Notes under the pieces: model-generated
The model's database searches: none
What the model was told of the DNA's origin: nothing
What the model saw: the letters and a program-made list of their open reading frames with translations, nothing else
Shown: positions 17,926 through 24,722 of the stretch, piece by piece
Layout of the letters: each line of letters begins with the position of its first letter
Numbering within the stretch: the stretch's first letter is position 1
Position numbers and translations under genes: made by a program
Assembly: GCA_024276605.1 (NCBI GenBank)
Contig: JAJRWX010000029.1
Location: 1-43,225 of the forward strand
Direction of reading: 5' to 3'
Length of the DNA stretch: 43,225 nt
DNA from: Planctomycetota bacterium
GTDB taxonomy: Bacteria > Planctomycetota > Phycisphaerae > UBA1845

Positions 17926-19869
17926 ATGGCGATAAGTCCCATCAATGTGTCTCGTATCAGCCTCAATATGAGATCAGACTCCGTATTGAGTTCACTTCGA
18001 CGCAATCAGCTTGAAGTGTTCCGCACGCAGACACGTGTGTCGACGGGCCGATCGTTTGTGACACCCAGTGATGATCCTGTGCGGGCTGCTCGTGCACTCA
18101 ACTTAACGCAGGCGCTATCCAGGCAACAGCAGTTTATAGAAAATCTACGTCATGGCGATGATACTTTAGCAGCGTCTGACCAGTCATTGACTGAATTGAA
18201 CAGCTTGTTGATTGAAGCCAGTCAAATTGCCAGTCAAAACGTGAGTAACTTAACCAGTGCCGCCGAACGAGAAGCCGTGGCGGATATTGTTGCCGGTATT
18301 CGACAGCAACTACAAATTGTCGGTAATCGAGAATTCAACGGAAGATTTCTATTTGCCGGTCAAAACACGACCGAACGTCCATTCATCGATGCCCTGGGAG
18401 GCGTGGCGTATGTTGGTGACACGCGCGATTTATTTACCCGCACGAGTCCGCAACTTGATGCCACCCTCAATGTGCCGGGAAGTAGTTTGTTTCGAGCTTT
18501 ATCGCCTCCCGCAGCGACTGACGCAGATTTGATACCAGCGCTAACGAGCGATACACGTCTTGATGCCATACGTGGGGCTACGGCTCAGGGTTTTAGTGAA
18601 GGTCTTTTGATTCTAAATGAAATATCCGGTGCAGGGGCTATCACGGTTGACTTAACCAATGTGGACACGATTGGCGATGTAGTAACGCGCATCAACGAGG
18701 CGGCCGGAACAGCCGGGTCGACGTTAACCGCTTCGCTTACTGATACAGGTCTGAGTATTCAGCCTGGCTCTAGCGCCGTATCCATTACTGATGTTAGCAG
18801 CGGCGTGATTGCTTCCAATCTAGGCATTTTAACGATTGAGCCGACTACGGATGTGGTGAATGGATTTTCGCTGGAAGCAAAAATAACTCCATTGACCTCC
18901 GTATCTTCCCTTGGGGGTGGTGCGGCGAATATCGATCTTGCCAGTGGTATGGTGATTACGAATGGTGCGAGTACCGCAACCGTTGACCTAAGTAATGCGG
19001 AAACCGTTCAGGATATACTCAATCGTATCAATAATGCAGGGTTGTTTGTGTGGGCGCGGATAAACGATGACGGCAGCGGCATTGAAGTGCTCAACCGTGT
19101 CTCCGGGACTTCGCTTAGCATTGGTGAAAATGGAGGTACGACCGCGTTGGATTTAGGCATTCGTACGCTGTCTACTGCAACGCCGCTCGATCAACTTAAT
19201 TTCGGCAAAGGTGTCACTCGCGCGGATGGTCTAGATGATCTGCGTATTACCGCCGCCGACGGAAGCTCGATAGACCTAAACATCGATACCGTGACTACGG
19301 TTGGTGAACTGATTGATTTAATCAATCAGTCTGCCACCGATGCCGGCGTGAATGTGACGGCGACACTAGCAACAGTCGGTAATGGTATTCGTCTTACCGA
19401 TCAATCCGGCGGGCCTGGTACCATCACAGTTACATCGCTCAATTTGTCTCAGGCGGCTGAGGATTTAGGCCTGACGAATCCGACGGTAGCCAAGGCGGAC
19501 GAATTGGTCAGCCGGGATTCAAACCCGGTGCGCACGGATGGCGTGCTGGATGCTTTATTCGATCTCGAACGTGCGCTACGCAAGGATGATACGCAGGGTA
19601 TCACCATAGCTGCTGATCGATTGAATCCTTTTATTCAAGATGTGACACGGGTGCATGGTATTATTGGTGCCCGTTCGCAGGCGCTTAGTGCGAAGCGTTC
19701 ACAGATGATTGATGCCGCCGCTGCAACTGAGATTTTGTTATCCGATGTACAGGATCTCGATTTTGCAGAGGCGATTACGAAAATGCAAGCAGCATCAACG
19801 CAGCTCCAGGCCGGCCTACAAACGAGCTCGTTGTTGTTGAATGTATCGTTGTTGGACTTCCTACGTTAA
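17926..19869 (+). CDS. flgL: Flagellar hook-associated protein 3 FlgL (large form)
   Basis: FlgL forms the second junction zone between hook and filament. The product is 647 aa, about twice enteric FlgL (~317 aa). The N-terminal part (LNMRSDSVLSSLRRNQLEVF, TPSDDPVRAARAL) and C-terminal part (FAEAITKMQAASTQLQAGLQ) are clear FlgL ends. The extra length is a central insert (~215-520) with at least three repeats resembling flagellin hook-IN motifs (e.g. VDLTNVDTIGDVVTRINEAA, VDLSNAETVQDILNRINNAG), probably surface-exposed beta domains. The start at 17926 is set by GGAAAG 8 bases upstream; an in-frame GTG at 17917 is less likely. Confidence 0.9.
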   Translation: MAISPINVSRISLNMRSDSVLSSLRRNQLEVFRTQTRVSTGRSFVTPSDDPVRAARALNLTQALSRQQQFIENLRHGDDTLAASDQSLTELNSLLIEASQIASQNVSNLTSAAEREAVADIVAGIRQQLQIVGNREFNGRFLFAGQNTTERPFIDALGGVAYVGDTRDLFTRTSPQLDATLNVPGSSLFRALSPPAATDADLIPALTSDTRLDAIRGATAQGFSEGLLILNEISGAGAITVDLTNVDTIGDVVTRINEAAGTAGSTLTASLTDTGLSIQPGSSAVSITDVSSGVIASNLGILTIEPTTDVVNGFSLEAKITPLTSVSSLGGGAANIDLASGMVITNGASTATVDLSNAETVQDILNRINNAGLFVWARINDDGSGIEVLNRVSGTSLSIGENGGTTALDLGIRTLSTATPLDQLNFGKGVTRADGLDDLRITAADGSSIDLNIDTVTTVGELIDLINQSATDAGVNVTATLATVGNGIRLTDQSGGPGTITVTSLNLSQAAEDLGLTNPTVAKADELVSRDSNPVRTDGVLDALFDLERALRKDDTQGITIAADRLNPFIQDVTRVHGIIGARSQALSAKRSQMIDAAAATEILLSDVQDLDFAEAITKMQAASTQLQAGLQTSSLLLNVSLLDFLR

Positions 19870-20098
19870 CGGTCACGGTTGTGGCAATAGGAGCGTAGGA
19901 TTCGACGTGGTAAAATGAGTGCGTGCGACCTCAATGACCGAGGTCGACCGCTAAAAAGACCGTCTGAGTGGGAGACACTTAGGACACCTGCCGTTGTTGT
20001 AGGGTGTCTTGCGGCGAGTTGTATGTACACCTTCGGTGGTGTTTTGACACTTGCTGCGAGACCGGTTTATGACTTGGAATGGTCATGGGAGATACGCG

Positions 20099-20548
20099 AT
20101 GATATTGGAGACGTCGCGCTTTGGACAGTTGGAAGTGGACGAAACCCGACTCATCTGCTTTGAGGAAGGCGTATTAGGATTTCCTACGGAAAAAAAATAC
20201 GCACTGATTCAAACTGGTGAAGGGAGTGGATTCTATTGGTTACAGTCAGTGGAAGTGCGAGATCTGGCATTTGTGGTGTGTGATCCTCGCCTGTTTGTGC
20301 CCGATTATCAGGTTCCTGTAAAGGCGGAAGAACTTCAAACGCTTGGGCTTGATGATCCATCGCAGGGTCAGGTTTTTGTCATTGTTAATAAAGTGGACGA
20401 CCTGTTGACGGGTAATTTTCAAGGGCCTGTAGTTGTCAATGTAGAAAATCGCAAGGCGCGTCAGCTGGTGCTGTCGGACAAGCGGTATTCCACGCGTCAT
20501 CCACTAATGCGAATACCGAAACCCGAGACGATGAGCAAGACCGCCTGA
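20099..20548 (+). CDS. fliW: Flagellar assembly factor FliW
   Basis: The product is 149 aa from ATG 20099, with GGGAG 8 bases upstream; this is the usual FliW size. Family features include GQLEVDETRLICFEEGVLGF near the start, YALIQTGEGSGFYWLQSVE, and then AFVVCDPRLFVPDYQV. FliW binds free flagellin and, when flagellin is scarce, binds CsrA and lifts its repression of flagellin translation. Its neighbours csrA and flagellin are exactly these partners. The longer frame beginning at 20051 runs through non-conserved sequence and is not used. Confidence 0.92.
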   Translation: MILETSRFGQLEVDETRLICFEEGVLGFPTEKKYALIQTGEGSGFYWLQSVEVRDLAFVVCDPRLFVPDYQVPVKAEELQTLGLDDPSQGQVFVIVNKVDDLLTGNFQGPVVVNVENRKARQLVLSDKRYSTRHPLMRIPKPETMSKTA

Positions 20549-20585
20549 TCGTTATGGGGTGGTCACGGGGCACCTGCGATTGTGA

Positions 20586-20607
20586 ACATGCCATTTTAAT
20601 GGCATGT
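20586..20607. repeat. Perfect inverted repeat between fliW and csrA
   Basis: ACATGCCATT and AATGGCATGT are perfect 10-base arms around TT, 38 bp after fliW and 170 bp before csrA. No T-run follows, so it is not a standard terminator. It could be an mRNA processing/stability hairpin or a dyad operator. Confidence 0.5.
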
Positions 20608-20778
20608 AACTCAGCGCAACAATCAAAGCCCCCAAGCGTATCGTCACTGCGTAGTAAATGACGAACGAGCATCGGTCATGATGCATTTATCGTCGATCAT
20701 GAAGAACCTGGCATACTTGTGTCGGGATGCAGAGGCGATGGAATCGTCTCATCGGAATGCGATGGAAGGAGCCAGCCT

Positions 20779-21033
20779 ATGTTAGTACTCTCCAGGCAGC
20801 GCGATGAGACTATTATGATTGGCGACGACATTGAGATCACCGTCGTCGACATTCGAGGTGACAAAGTAAGAATTGGTATTACGGCACCTCGTAGCATACA
20901 GGTCCATCGTAAGGAAGTGTATGACGCCATAAAGAAAGAAAATGAAAATGCAGCCAAGCTAAAGCCGGATGATGTGTCAGATGTCGTCCGGCGAAATGGC
21001 AGCGCGACCAATGACAAGACGGAGAATTCGTAG
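20779..21033 (+). CDS. csrA: Carbon storage/translational regulator CsrA
   Basis: The product is 84 aa. I chose ATG 20779 because the SD GGAAGGAG lies ~6 bases upstream and the protein then begins [20 protein letters not shown], the universal CsrA start. [15 protein letters not shown] and the ...[10 protein letters not shown] block complete the ~60-residue RNA-binding fold. A polar tail of ~20 residues (to NDKTENS) extends it, as in Bacillus-type CsrA. CsrA dimers bind GGA motifs in mRNA leaders, and here the flagellin leader ~145 bp downstream is the likely target, with FliW as antagonist. Confidence 0.95.
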   Translation: MLVLSRQRDETIMIGDDIEITVVDIRGDKVRIGITAPRSIQVHRKEVYDAIKKENENAAKLKPDDVSDVVRRNGSATNDKTENS

Positions 21034-21062
21034 TTGTCACAAGGTAAAGTAAGTGCAGTAAG

Positions 21063-21114
21063 GTGTGCACTTTGTGTGCATGTTACAAAGATCGACGTCG
21101 GTCTTTGCTACTAT
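21063..21114 (+). promoter_or_regulatory. Candidate flagellin promoter region with repeats
   Basis: GTGTGCA occurs at 21063-21069 and again at 21074-21080, an 11-bp period (one helical turn). A 20-base near-palindrome around CGACGTCG covers 21087-21106. An extended -10, TG-C-TACTAT, covers 21106-21114. No consensus flagellar sigma-28 site was found. Together these suggest a regulated promoter for the flagellin gene; the start would fall near 21121. Confidence 0.35.
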
Positions 21115-21133
21115 GCGAAATAGAGAATCCACG

Positions 21134-21170
21134 TTGGTGAATGTGTCGTTCACCAAAGTAATCAAGGAGG
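21134..21170 (+). promoter_or_regulatory. Flagellin mRNA leader: hairpin and GGA-type SD
   Basis: TTGGTGAA (21134-21141) and TTCACCAA (21149-21156) form a perfect 8-bp stem with a 7-nt loop. Eight bases later comes a strong SD, AAGGAGG (21164-21170), 7 bases before the flagellin ATG. AAGGA is a fair match to the ANGGA core bound by CsrA, so repression at the SD is plausible. Unlike the Bacillus hag leader, I see no second GGA inside the hairpin loop. Confidence 0.5.
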
Positions 21171-21177
21171 ATTGCTC

Positions 21178-22632
21178 ATGTCAAGAATAAACAGTAATGT
21201 GCCGTCGCTGATTGCTCAGCGACAATTAGCTAGATCGCAACAGTCGTTAGGGCTTTCGCTTGAGCGATTGTCAAGCGGTCTTAAAATTAACCGCGGTAAA
21301 GATGATCCCGCCGGTTTGATTGTGTCCGAGCGACTGCGGGCGGAGATTAGCTCCGTAAACCAGGCTGTTGATAATTCACTGCGAGCCATCAATGTCATTG
21401 CTACCACGGAAGCAGCGCTCGATGAAGTCGCCACCATATTGAATGATATCAACGCACTTGTTATCGAGGCGGCTAATGAAGGGGCGTTTTCTCCCGAGGA
21501 AATCGCGGCTAACCAATTGCAGATTGATGCCTCCATCGATTCCATCACACGCATAGCCAATACGACTGAATTCGCTGGCAGAAAACTGCTTAACGGCCAG
21601 TTGGATTACGTAGTTAGTGGTGTGACTACGACTCAAGTGGCTGACGTCAAAGTGTTAGGCGCTAAATTTGGTTCGCAGAGCTTTGTACCTGTTCGTGTGA
21701 ATGTGTCAGCTTCTGCGCAGCAGGCGCAGGTGCGCTTCCTTGGACCAGGTATGGGGGCGAGTGGCGTATCTGTTAACATCACCGGCCCCGATGGCGTTGT
21801 GACGTTAAGTTTCCCTGCCAGCGCTACCAGTAATGACATTGTCACGGCCATCAATACACGAACAGATTCTACAGGAATTAATGCCACGGCTCTTGGTGCG
21901 GGCGGAGCAAGCGGTGTGTCCATACAGAGTATAGAGTATGGAACGAACTCGTTTATAAGCGTCCGTGAACTCAATAATGGAACAGGGTTATTCGATGTTA
22001 TTGACCGTGCCAACTCGACAGTGACTCGTACCATAGGGCGAGACGCGACAGCTTCGATTAATGGTGTCGCCACTACAGCGGATGGACTCAAAATCAAGAT
22101 TAGCGATTCATTTTTAAGTGTACAAATGAGTTTGGCTGAAAATTTTGGCGGTGGCAGCATCGCACTAGGGACGACGACTTTCGCCATTACAGACGGCGGC
22201 GCGCTTTTCCAGTTAGGCCCCGAAGTCAACACGAATCTTCAAGAGAATATAGGTGTCCAAAGCGTGCAGGCTAACCAATTGGGTAACTCGATTGTGGGCT
22301 TCTTATCACAACTTAAGAGTGGCCAAAATTACGCATTGGTGAATAAGAATTACAAAGAAGCGTCTCAAGTGCTCGACGAAGCCGTCACGCAAGTCTCGAC
22401 ATTGCGCGGGCGATTGGGTGCATTCGAGCGAAATACGCTTGAGCCGAATATTTCTCAGTTGCGTATTACGGCTGAAAACCTGATCTCGTCGCAGTCGGTC
22501 ATTCGTGATACCGACTTTGCCCAGGAAACGTCCGAACTGACGCGGTCTCAAATCCTCGTTCAGGCGGGTAACAGCGTCTTGGCGATTGCCAATGCACAGT
22601 CACAAAGCGTGTTATCGCTGCTCGGCGGCTAA
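21178..22632 (+). CDS. fliC: Flagellin
   Basis: The product is 484 aa and forms the flagellar filament. ATG 21178 is chosen because AAGGAGG lies 7 bases upstream; an in-frame TTG at 21172 is not needed. The N-terminal D0/D1 region has LARSQQSLGLSLERLSSGLK and DDPAGLIVSERL; the C-terminal region has SQLRITAENLISSQSVIRDT, FAQETSELTRSQILVQAG and ends SQSVLSLLGG. The central ~150-340 region is variable and includes a hook-IN-like segment. It is exported without a cleaved signal. Expression is probably governed by CsrA/FliW. It is the last flagellar gene in the window and is followed by a hairpin. Confidence 0.96.
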   Translation: MSRINSNVPSLIAQRQLARSQQSLGLSLERLSSGLKINRGKDDPAGLIVSERLRAEISSVNQAVDNSLRAINVIATTEAALDEVATILNDINALVIEAANEGAFSPEEIAANQLQIDASIDSITRIANTTEFAGRKLLNGQLDYVVSGVTTTQVADVKVLGAKFGSQSFVPVRVNVSASAQQAQVRFLGPGMGASGVSVNITGPDGVVTLSFPASATSNDIVTAINTRTDSTGINATALGAGGASGVSIQSIEYGTNSFISVRELNNGTGLFDVIDRANSTVTRTIGRDATASINGVATTADGLKIKISDSFLSVQMSLAENFGGGSIALGTTTFAITDGGALFQLGPEVNTNLQENIGVQSVQANQLGNSIVGFLSQLKSGQNYALVNKNYKEASQVLDEAVTQVSTLRGRLGAFERNTLEPNISQLRITAENLISSQSVIRDTDFAQETSELTRSQILVQAGNSVLAIANAQSQSVLSLLGG

Positions 22633-22669
22633 TAACCGACAGACTTAAGCGCTTCGAATCATAACAAAT

Positions 22670-22700
22670 GGGCGGCACCTTGGATGACGGGGTGTCGCCC
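22670..22700 (+). terminator. Hairpin after flagellin
   Basis: GGGCGGCACC (22670-22679) pairs with GGTGTCGCCC (22691-22700): ten base pairs including one G-U, with an 11-nt loop. It lies 37 bp after the flagellin stop. The T-run is poor, so it may terminate with help or protect the abundant mRNA 3' end. Confidence 0.5.
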
Positions 22701-22757
22701 GTATCATGTATTGCCCTAAAAGAGTCTTAAATGACCGAATAAGCCGGCAGTGCATCT

Positions 22758-23204
22758 TTACGCCTGAAAGGCCAAAAGCACAGCCTCAGGTGTATTCGCA
22801 TCGGCAATAGCTTGGCGAAACGAGTTAGTAAGCCAAAGACGACTAACGCTGGCTAAAGCTTGAATATGTGGTCCGGTTTCGTCGAGTGGACTGGCCAACA
22901 AAACGATAAAACGACACGCCTCACCGTCAGGACTGAGAAAATCGATGGGCTGAGACGGTTTACCCACAGCCATCGTCAGTTTTGAGCATCCTGAAGATTT
23001 ACCATGGGGTACGGCTAGGGCGTCGCCAATGCCTGTCGATCGTGTTTCCTCACGTGCGAGCACAGCAGATAAAACAGCATTTTTGTCGGTGAGTTGACCA
23101 CTTGATTCGAGGGTATCAATCAGGATCTCGATTGCCTCGGATGGACTGGACGCTTCGAGTGGAACAACGATACATTCAGGTTGAAGTATTTCAATAAGAT
23201 TCAT
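22758..23204 (-). CDS. PTS EIIA (type-2, PtsN/fructose-like) protein
   Basis: The product is 148 aa, the size of a stand-alone EIIA type-2 domain. The pattern LAREETRSTGIGDALAVPHG carries the expected phosphorylation site, His67 in VPHGK. The rest (FIVLLASPLDETGPHIQALA) follows the family. Such single-domain EIIA proteins usually take a phosphate from HPr/NPr and act as regulators rather than in sugar uptake; no permease subunit is present nearby. It lies opposite to the flagellar genes, convergent with flagellin. Two copies of ACACGTGGCA upstream may be operators. Confidence 0.85.
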   Translation of the reverse strand: MNLIEILQPECIVVPLEASSPSEAIEILIDTLESSGQLTDKNAVLSAVLAREETRSTGIGDALAVPHGKSSGCSKLTMAVGKPSQPIDFLSPDGEACRFIVLLASPLDETGPHIQALASVSRLWLTNSFRQAIADANTPEAVLLAFQA

Positions 23205-23261
23205 GGTATAGATTCAAACCAATACAAAACTATAACAATATGCTTAGCTTTTATGCGATGA

Positions 23262-23303
23262 TGCCACACGTGGCAACCCGCAAGGGCGTCAATACACGTG
23301 GCA
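23262..23303. promoter_or_regulatory. Paired ACACGTGGCA motifs, one in a dyad
   Basis: ACACGTGGCA occurs at 23266-23275 and 23294-23303, 28 bp apart. The first copy is part of the inverted repeat TGCCAC-AC-GTGGCA (23262-23275). The pair lies 58-100 bp upstream of the EIIA start and is a plausible operator pair, but no regulator can be named. Confidence 0.4.
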
Positions 23304-23446
23304 TCTAAAGTAGTAAGCGTGAGGTTGTTCGTGACCGTCTATCGGAAAATGTCCAGACTCGACCGCTACACAAAAATAGACTTTGCCCTAAATCTAAACC
23401 GTAACGTTAAGTAGTCGTATGCGAATGGCTGATCAACACAACAAGC

Positions 23447-23474
23447 CTGGCGCCGGTCGAATGACCGGCACCAG
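23447..23474. repeat. Strong hairpin in the EIIA-sigma intergenic region
   Basis: CTGGCGCCGGTC and GACCGGCACCAG form 11 of 12 base pairs with a GAAT loop. There is no T-run on either strand. It is not tied to an adjacent gene end and could be part of a small RNA or a REP-like element. Confidence 0.45.
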
Positions 23475-23689
23475 ACTCAGTAGGAGGGGGACTTATTTGA
23501 GCACTGGATTGCGGCTCTATGTCTACTGATCGGAATCGTTTCTTGCCTGAACTGATGGACAATAGCCAACACCAATCTTTTTATGCCTCTAAATTGATAA
23601 GCAACATTTATGTGTTGAGCACCCACTTTTTTTTGTAGAAATAATGCAGAAATATTATGAAGTGACAATTTAGTCGTTGATTCTCGATG

Positions 23690-23748
23690 TGATATAATTC
23701 AACATGATGCTGTGATTTGCTGAATTTAGCAAGCAAATGTGGTATAGT
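23690..23748 (+). promoter_or_regulatory. Two extended -10 promoter candidates for the sigma gene
   Basis: TG-A-TATAAT (23690-23698) is a perfect extended -10, and TG-G-TATAGT (23740-23748) is a second one. Neither has a clear -35. Both lie 60-120 bp before ATG 23809. The downstream one overlaps the longest possible reading frame, supporting the later start codon. Confidence 0.45.
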
Positions 23749-23808
23749 AGCACCTCAACGTCGAGTTTGAACATATTTCAGCGTGTCAGTCAGCGTAGTG
23801 TGAATTAC

Positions 23809-24426
23809 ATGACGGATCAGTCAAAAGCAAGTTTAGCCGCTGCGGGTGATAAGATAGCACTTATATGGCTACTTACTGAGTCCCGTCTACGATTACGGCT
23901 TTATATTTTTCGGCAGATTCCACTTGATCTGGCTCGTGTAGTGGATGCCGAAGATATTGTACAGGAAGCGCAGACTGAGGTTTTTCGGCGTATCCAATCT
24001 TTTGAAGTTCGCGGCCCAGACTCCTTTTTTCGCTTCACAGCCGCTATTGCCGTCAACTTATTGCGAAATACTATAAAAAAACAAAGAACAGCCAAACGCG
24101 GGGGAGGGCGATTGGCGGTGGCACACCAGAACTTAGAAAACTCCACTCTTGCCTTTTTCGACCTCTTGGGTGATTCACAACATTCGCCGAGTCGCTCGGT
24201 GGCTAGACACGAGGCCATCGATGCCGTGAATCGTGTTATCGACCAATTACCAGACCATTATCGCAAGGCTGTGCGGTTGGTACATATCGAAGGCCGATCA
24301 GTGCGGGAAGTCGCAGCAGAAATGAACCGGACAGAACGGGCGATACAGGGACTTTGTCGTCGAGCGATTAAGATAATGAGCGCCAATCTTGCTGATGCAG
24401 CCAATTTTTTCAGTTCAGCAGGCTAG
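23809..24426 (+). CDS. ECF-type RNA polymerase sigma factor
   Basis: The product is 205 aa from ATG 23809. The frame opens 72 bases earlier, but that stretch overlaps a promoter-like element and is Ser/Thr-rich non-family sequence. Sigma region 2 shows DAEDIVQEAQTEVFRRIQSF (~45-65) with a core for -10 recognition; region 4 shows INRVIDQLPDHYRKAV-like sequence and then GRSVREVAAEMNRTERAIQG, a helix-turn-helix for the -35. It lacks sigma regions 1 and 3. The neighbouring kinase-TPR gene on the same strand is typical of planctomycete sigma/kinase pairs, in which the kinase is thought to control sigma activity. Confidence 0.85.
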   Translation: MTDQSKASLAAAGDKIALIWLLTESRLRLRLYIFRQIPLDLARVVDAEDIVQEAQTEVFRRIQSFEVRGPDSFFRFTAAIAVNLLRNTIKKQRTAKRGGGRLAVAHQNLENSTLAFFDLLGDSQHSPSRSVARHEAIDAVNRVIDQLPDHYRKAVRLVHIEGRSVREVAAEMNRTERAIQGLCRRAIKIMSANLADAANFFSSAG

Positions 24427-24722
24427 AGCATGCTCATTATATGTAGCGGTTAAACCCCGTTATTCCCGAAAAATTGTTGAAAAAAAGCGATACGCGATAA
24501 CGCAGGATGCTGAAATTGAACGTTTATTTTCAAAAAAATTGGGCGCGCCACCCATGCTTTGTTGCTTATCATAATAGGGACTGCCGGATTGGCTAGAGCA
24601 AGCTCATTTTTCAAGCTGCAGACTCAGGCTCGGCTTGCCCCGATGTTTGTCGTTTAGGCGACGCAACAAAAAGCGAGAAGGAAAGCCTAGTATAGGGCTT
24701 TTTTAGAAGAGATTTGTGCGTT
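24421..24722. other. Sigma-kinase intergenic region bounded by short repeats
   Basis: GGCTAGAGCATGCTCATT overlaps the sigma stop (24421-24438), and GGCTAGAGCAAGCTCATT recurs at about 24590-24607. Each contains a short GAGC/GCTC dyad. The stretch between includes CGTTAT/ATAACG arms and A-rich tracts. No gene is seen. A hairpin with T-run ends the region (24682-24704). Confidence 0.45.
24682..24704 (+). terminator. Hairpin with T-run just before the kinase gene
   Basis: AAAGCC (24682-24687) pairs with GGCTTT (24696-24701), and the T-run continues to 24704. It is only ~19 bases before the kinase start, so it either terminates upstream transcripts or acts as a leader attenuator for the kinase gene. 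Confidence 0.5.

Larger units (their letters stand above)
23205..23808. other. Intergenic region between the EIIA and sigma-factor genes
   Basis: About 600 bases between divergent genes without a convincing coding frame. It holds paired ACACGTGGCA motifs, a strong hairpin at 23447 and promoter-like -10 elements near the sigma gene, each listed separately. I see no tRNA-like or other RNA structure beyond these. Confidence 0.5.

Noticed and set aside
19915-20163. 82-codon frame before and into fliW
   Set aside because: It overlaps fliW in another frame, and the fliW start with its SD explains the region better.
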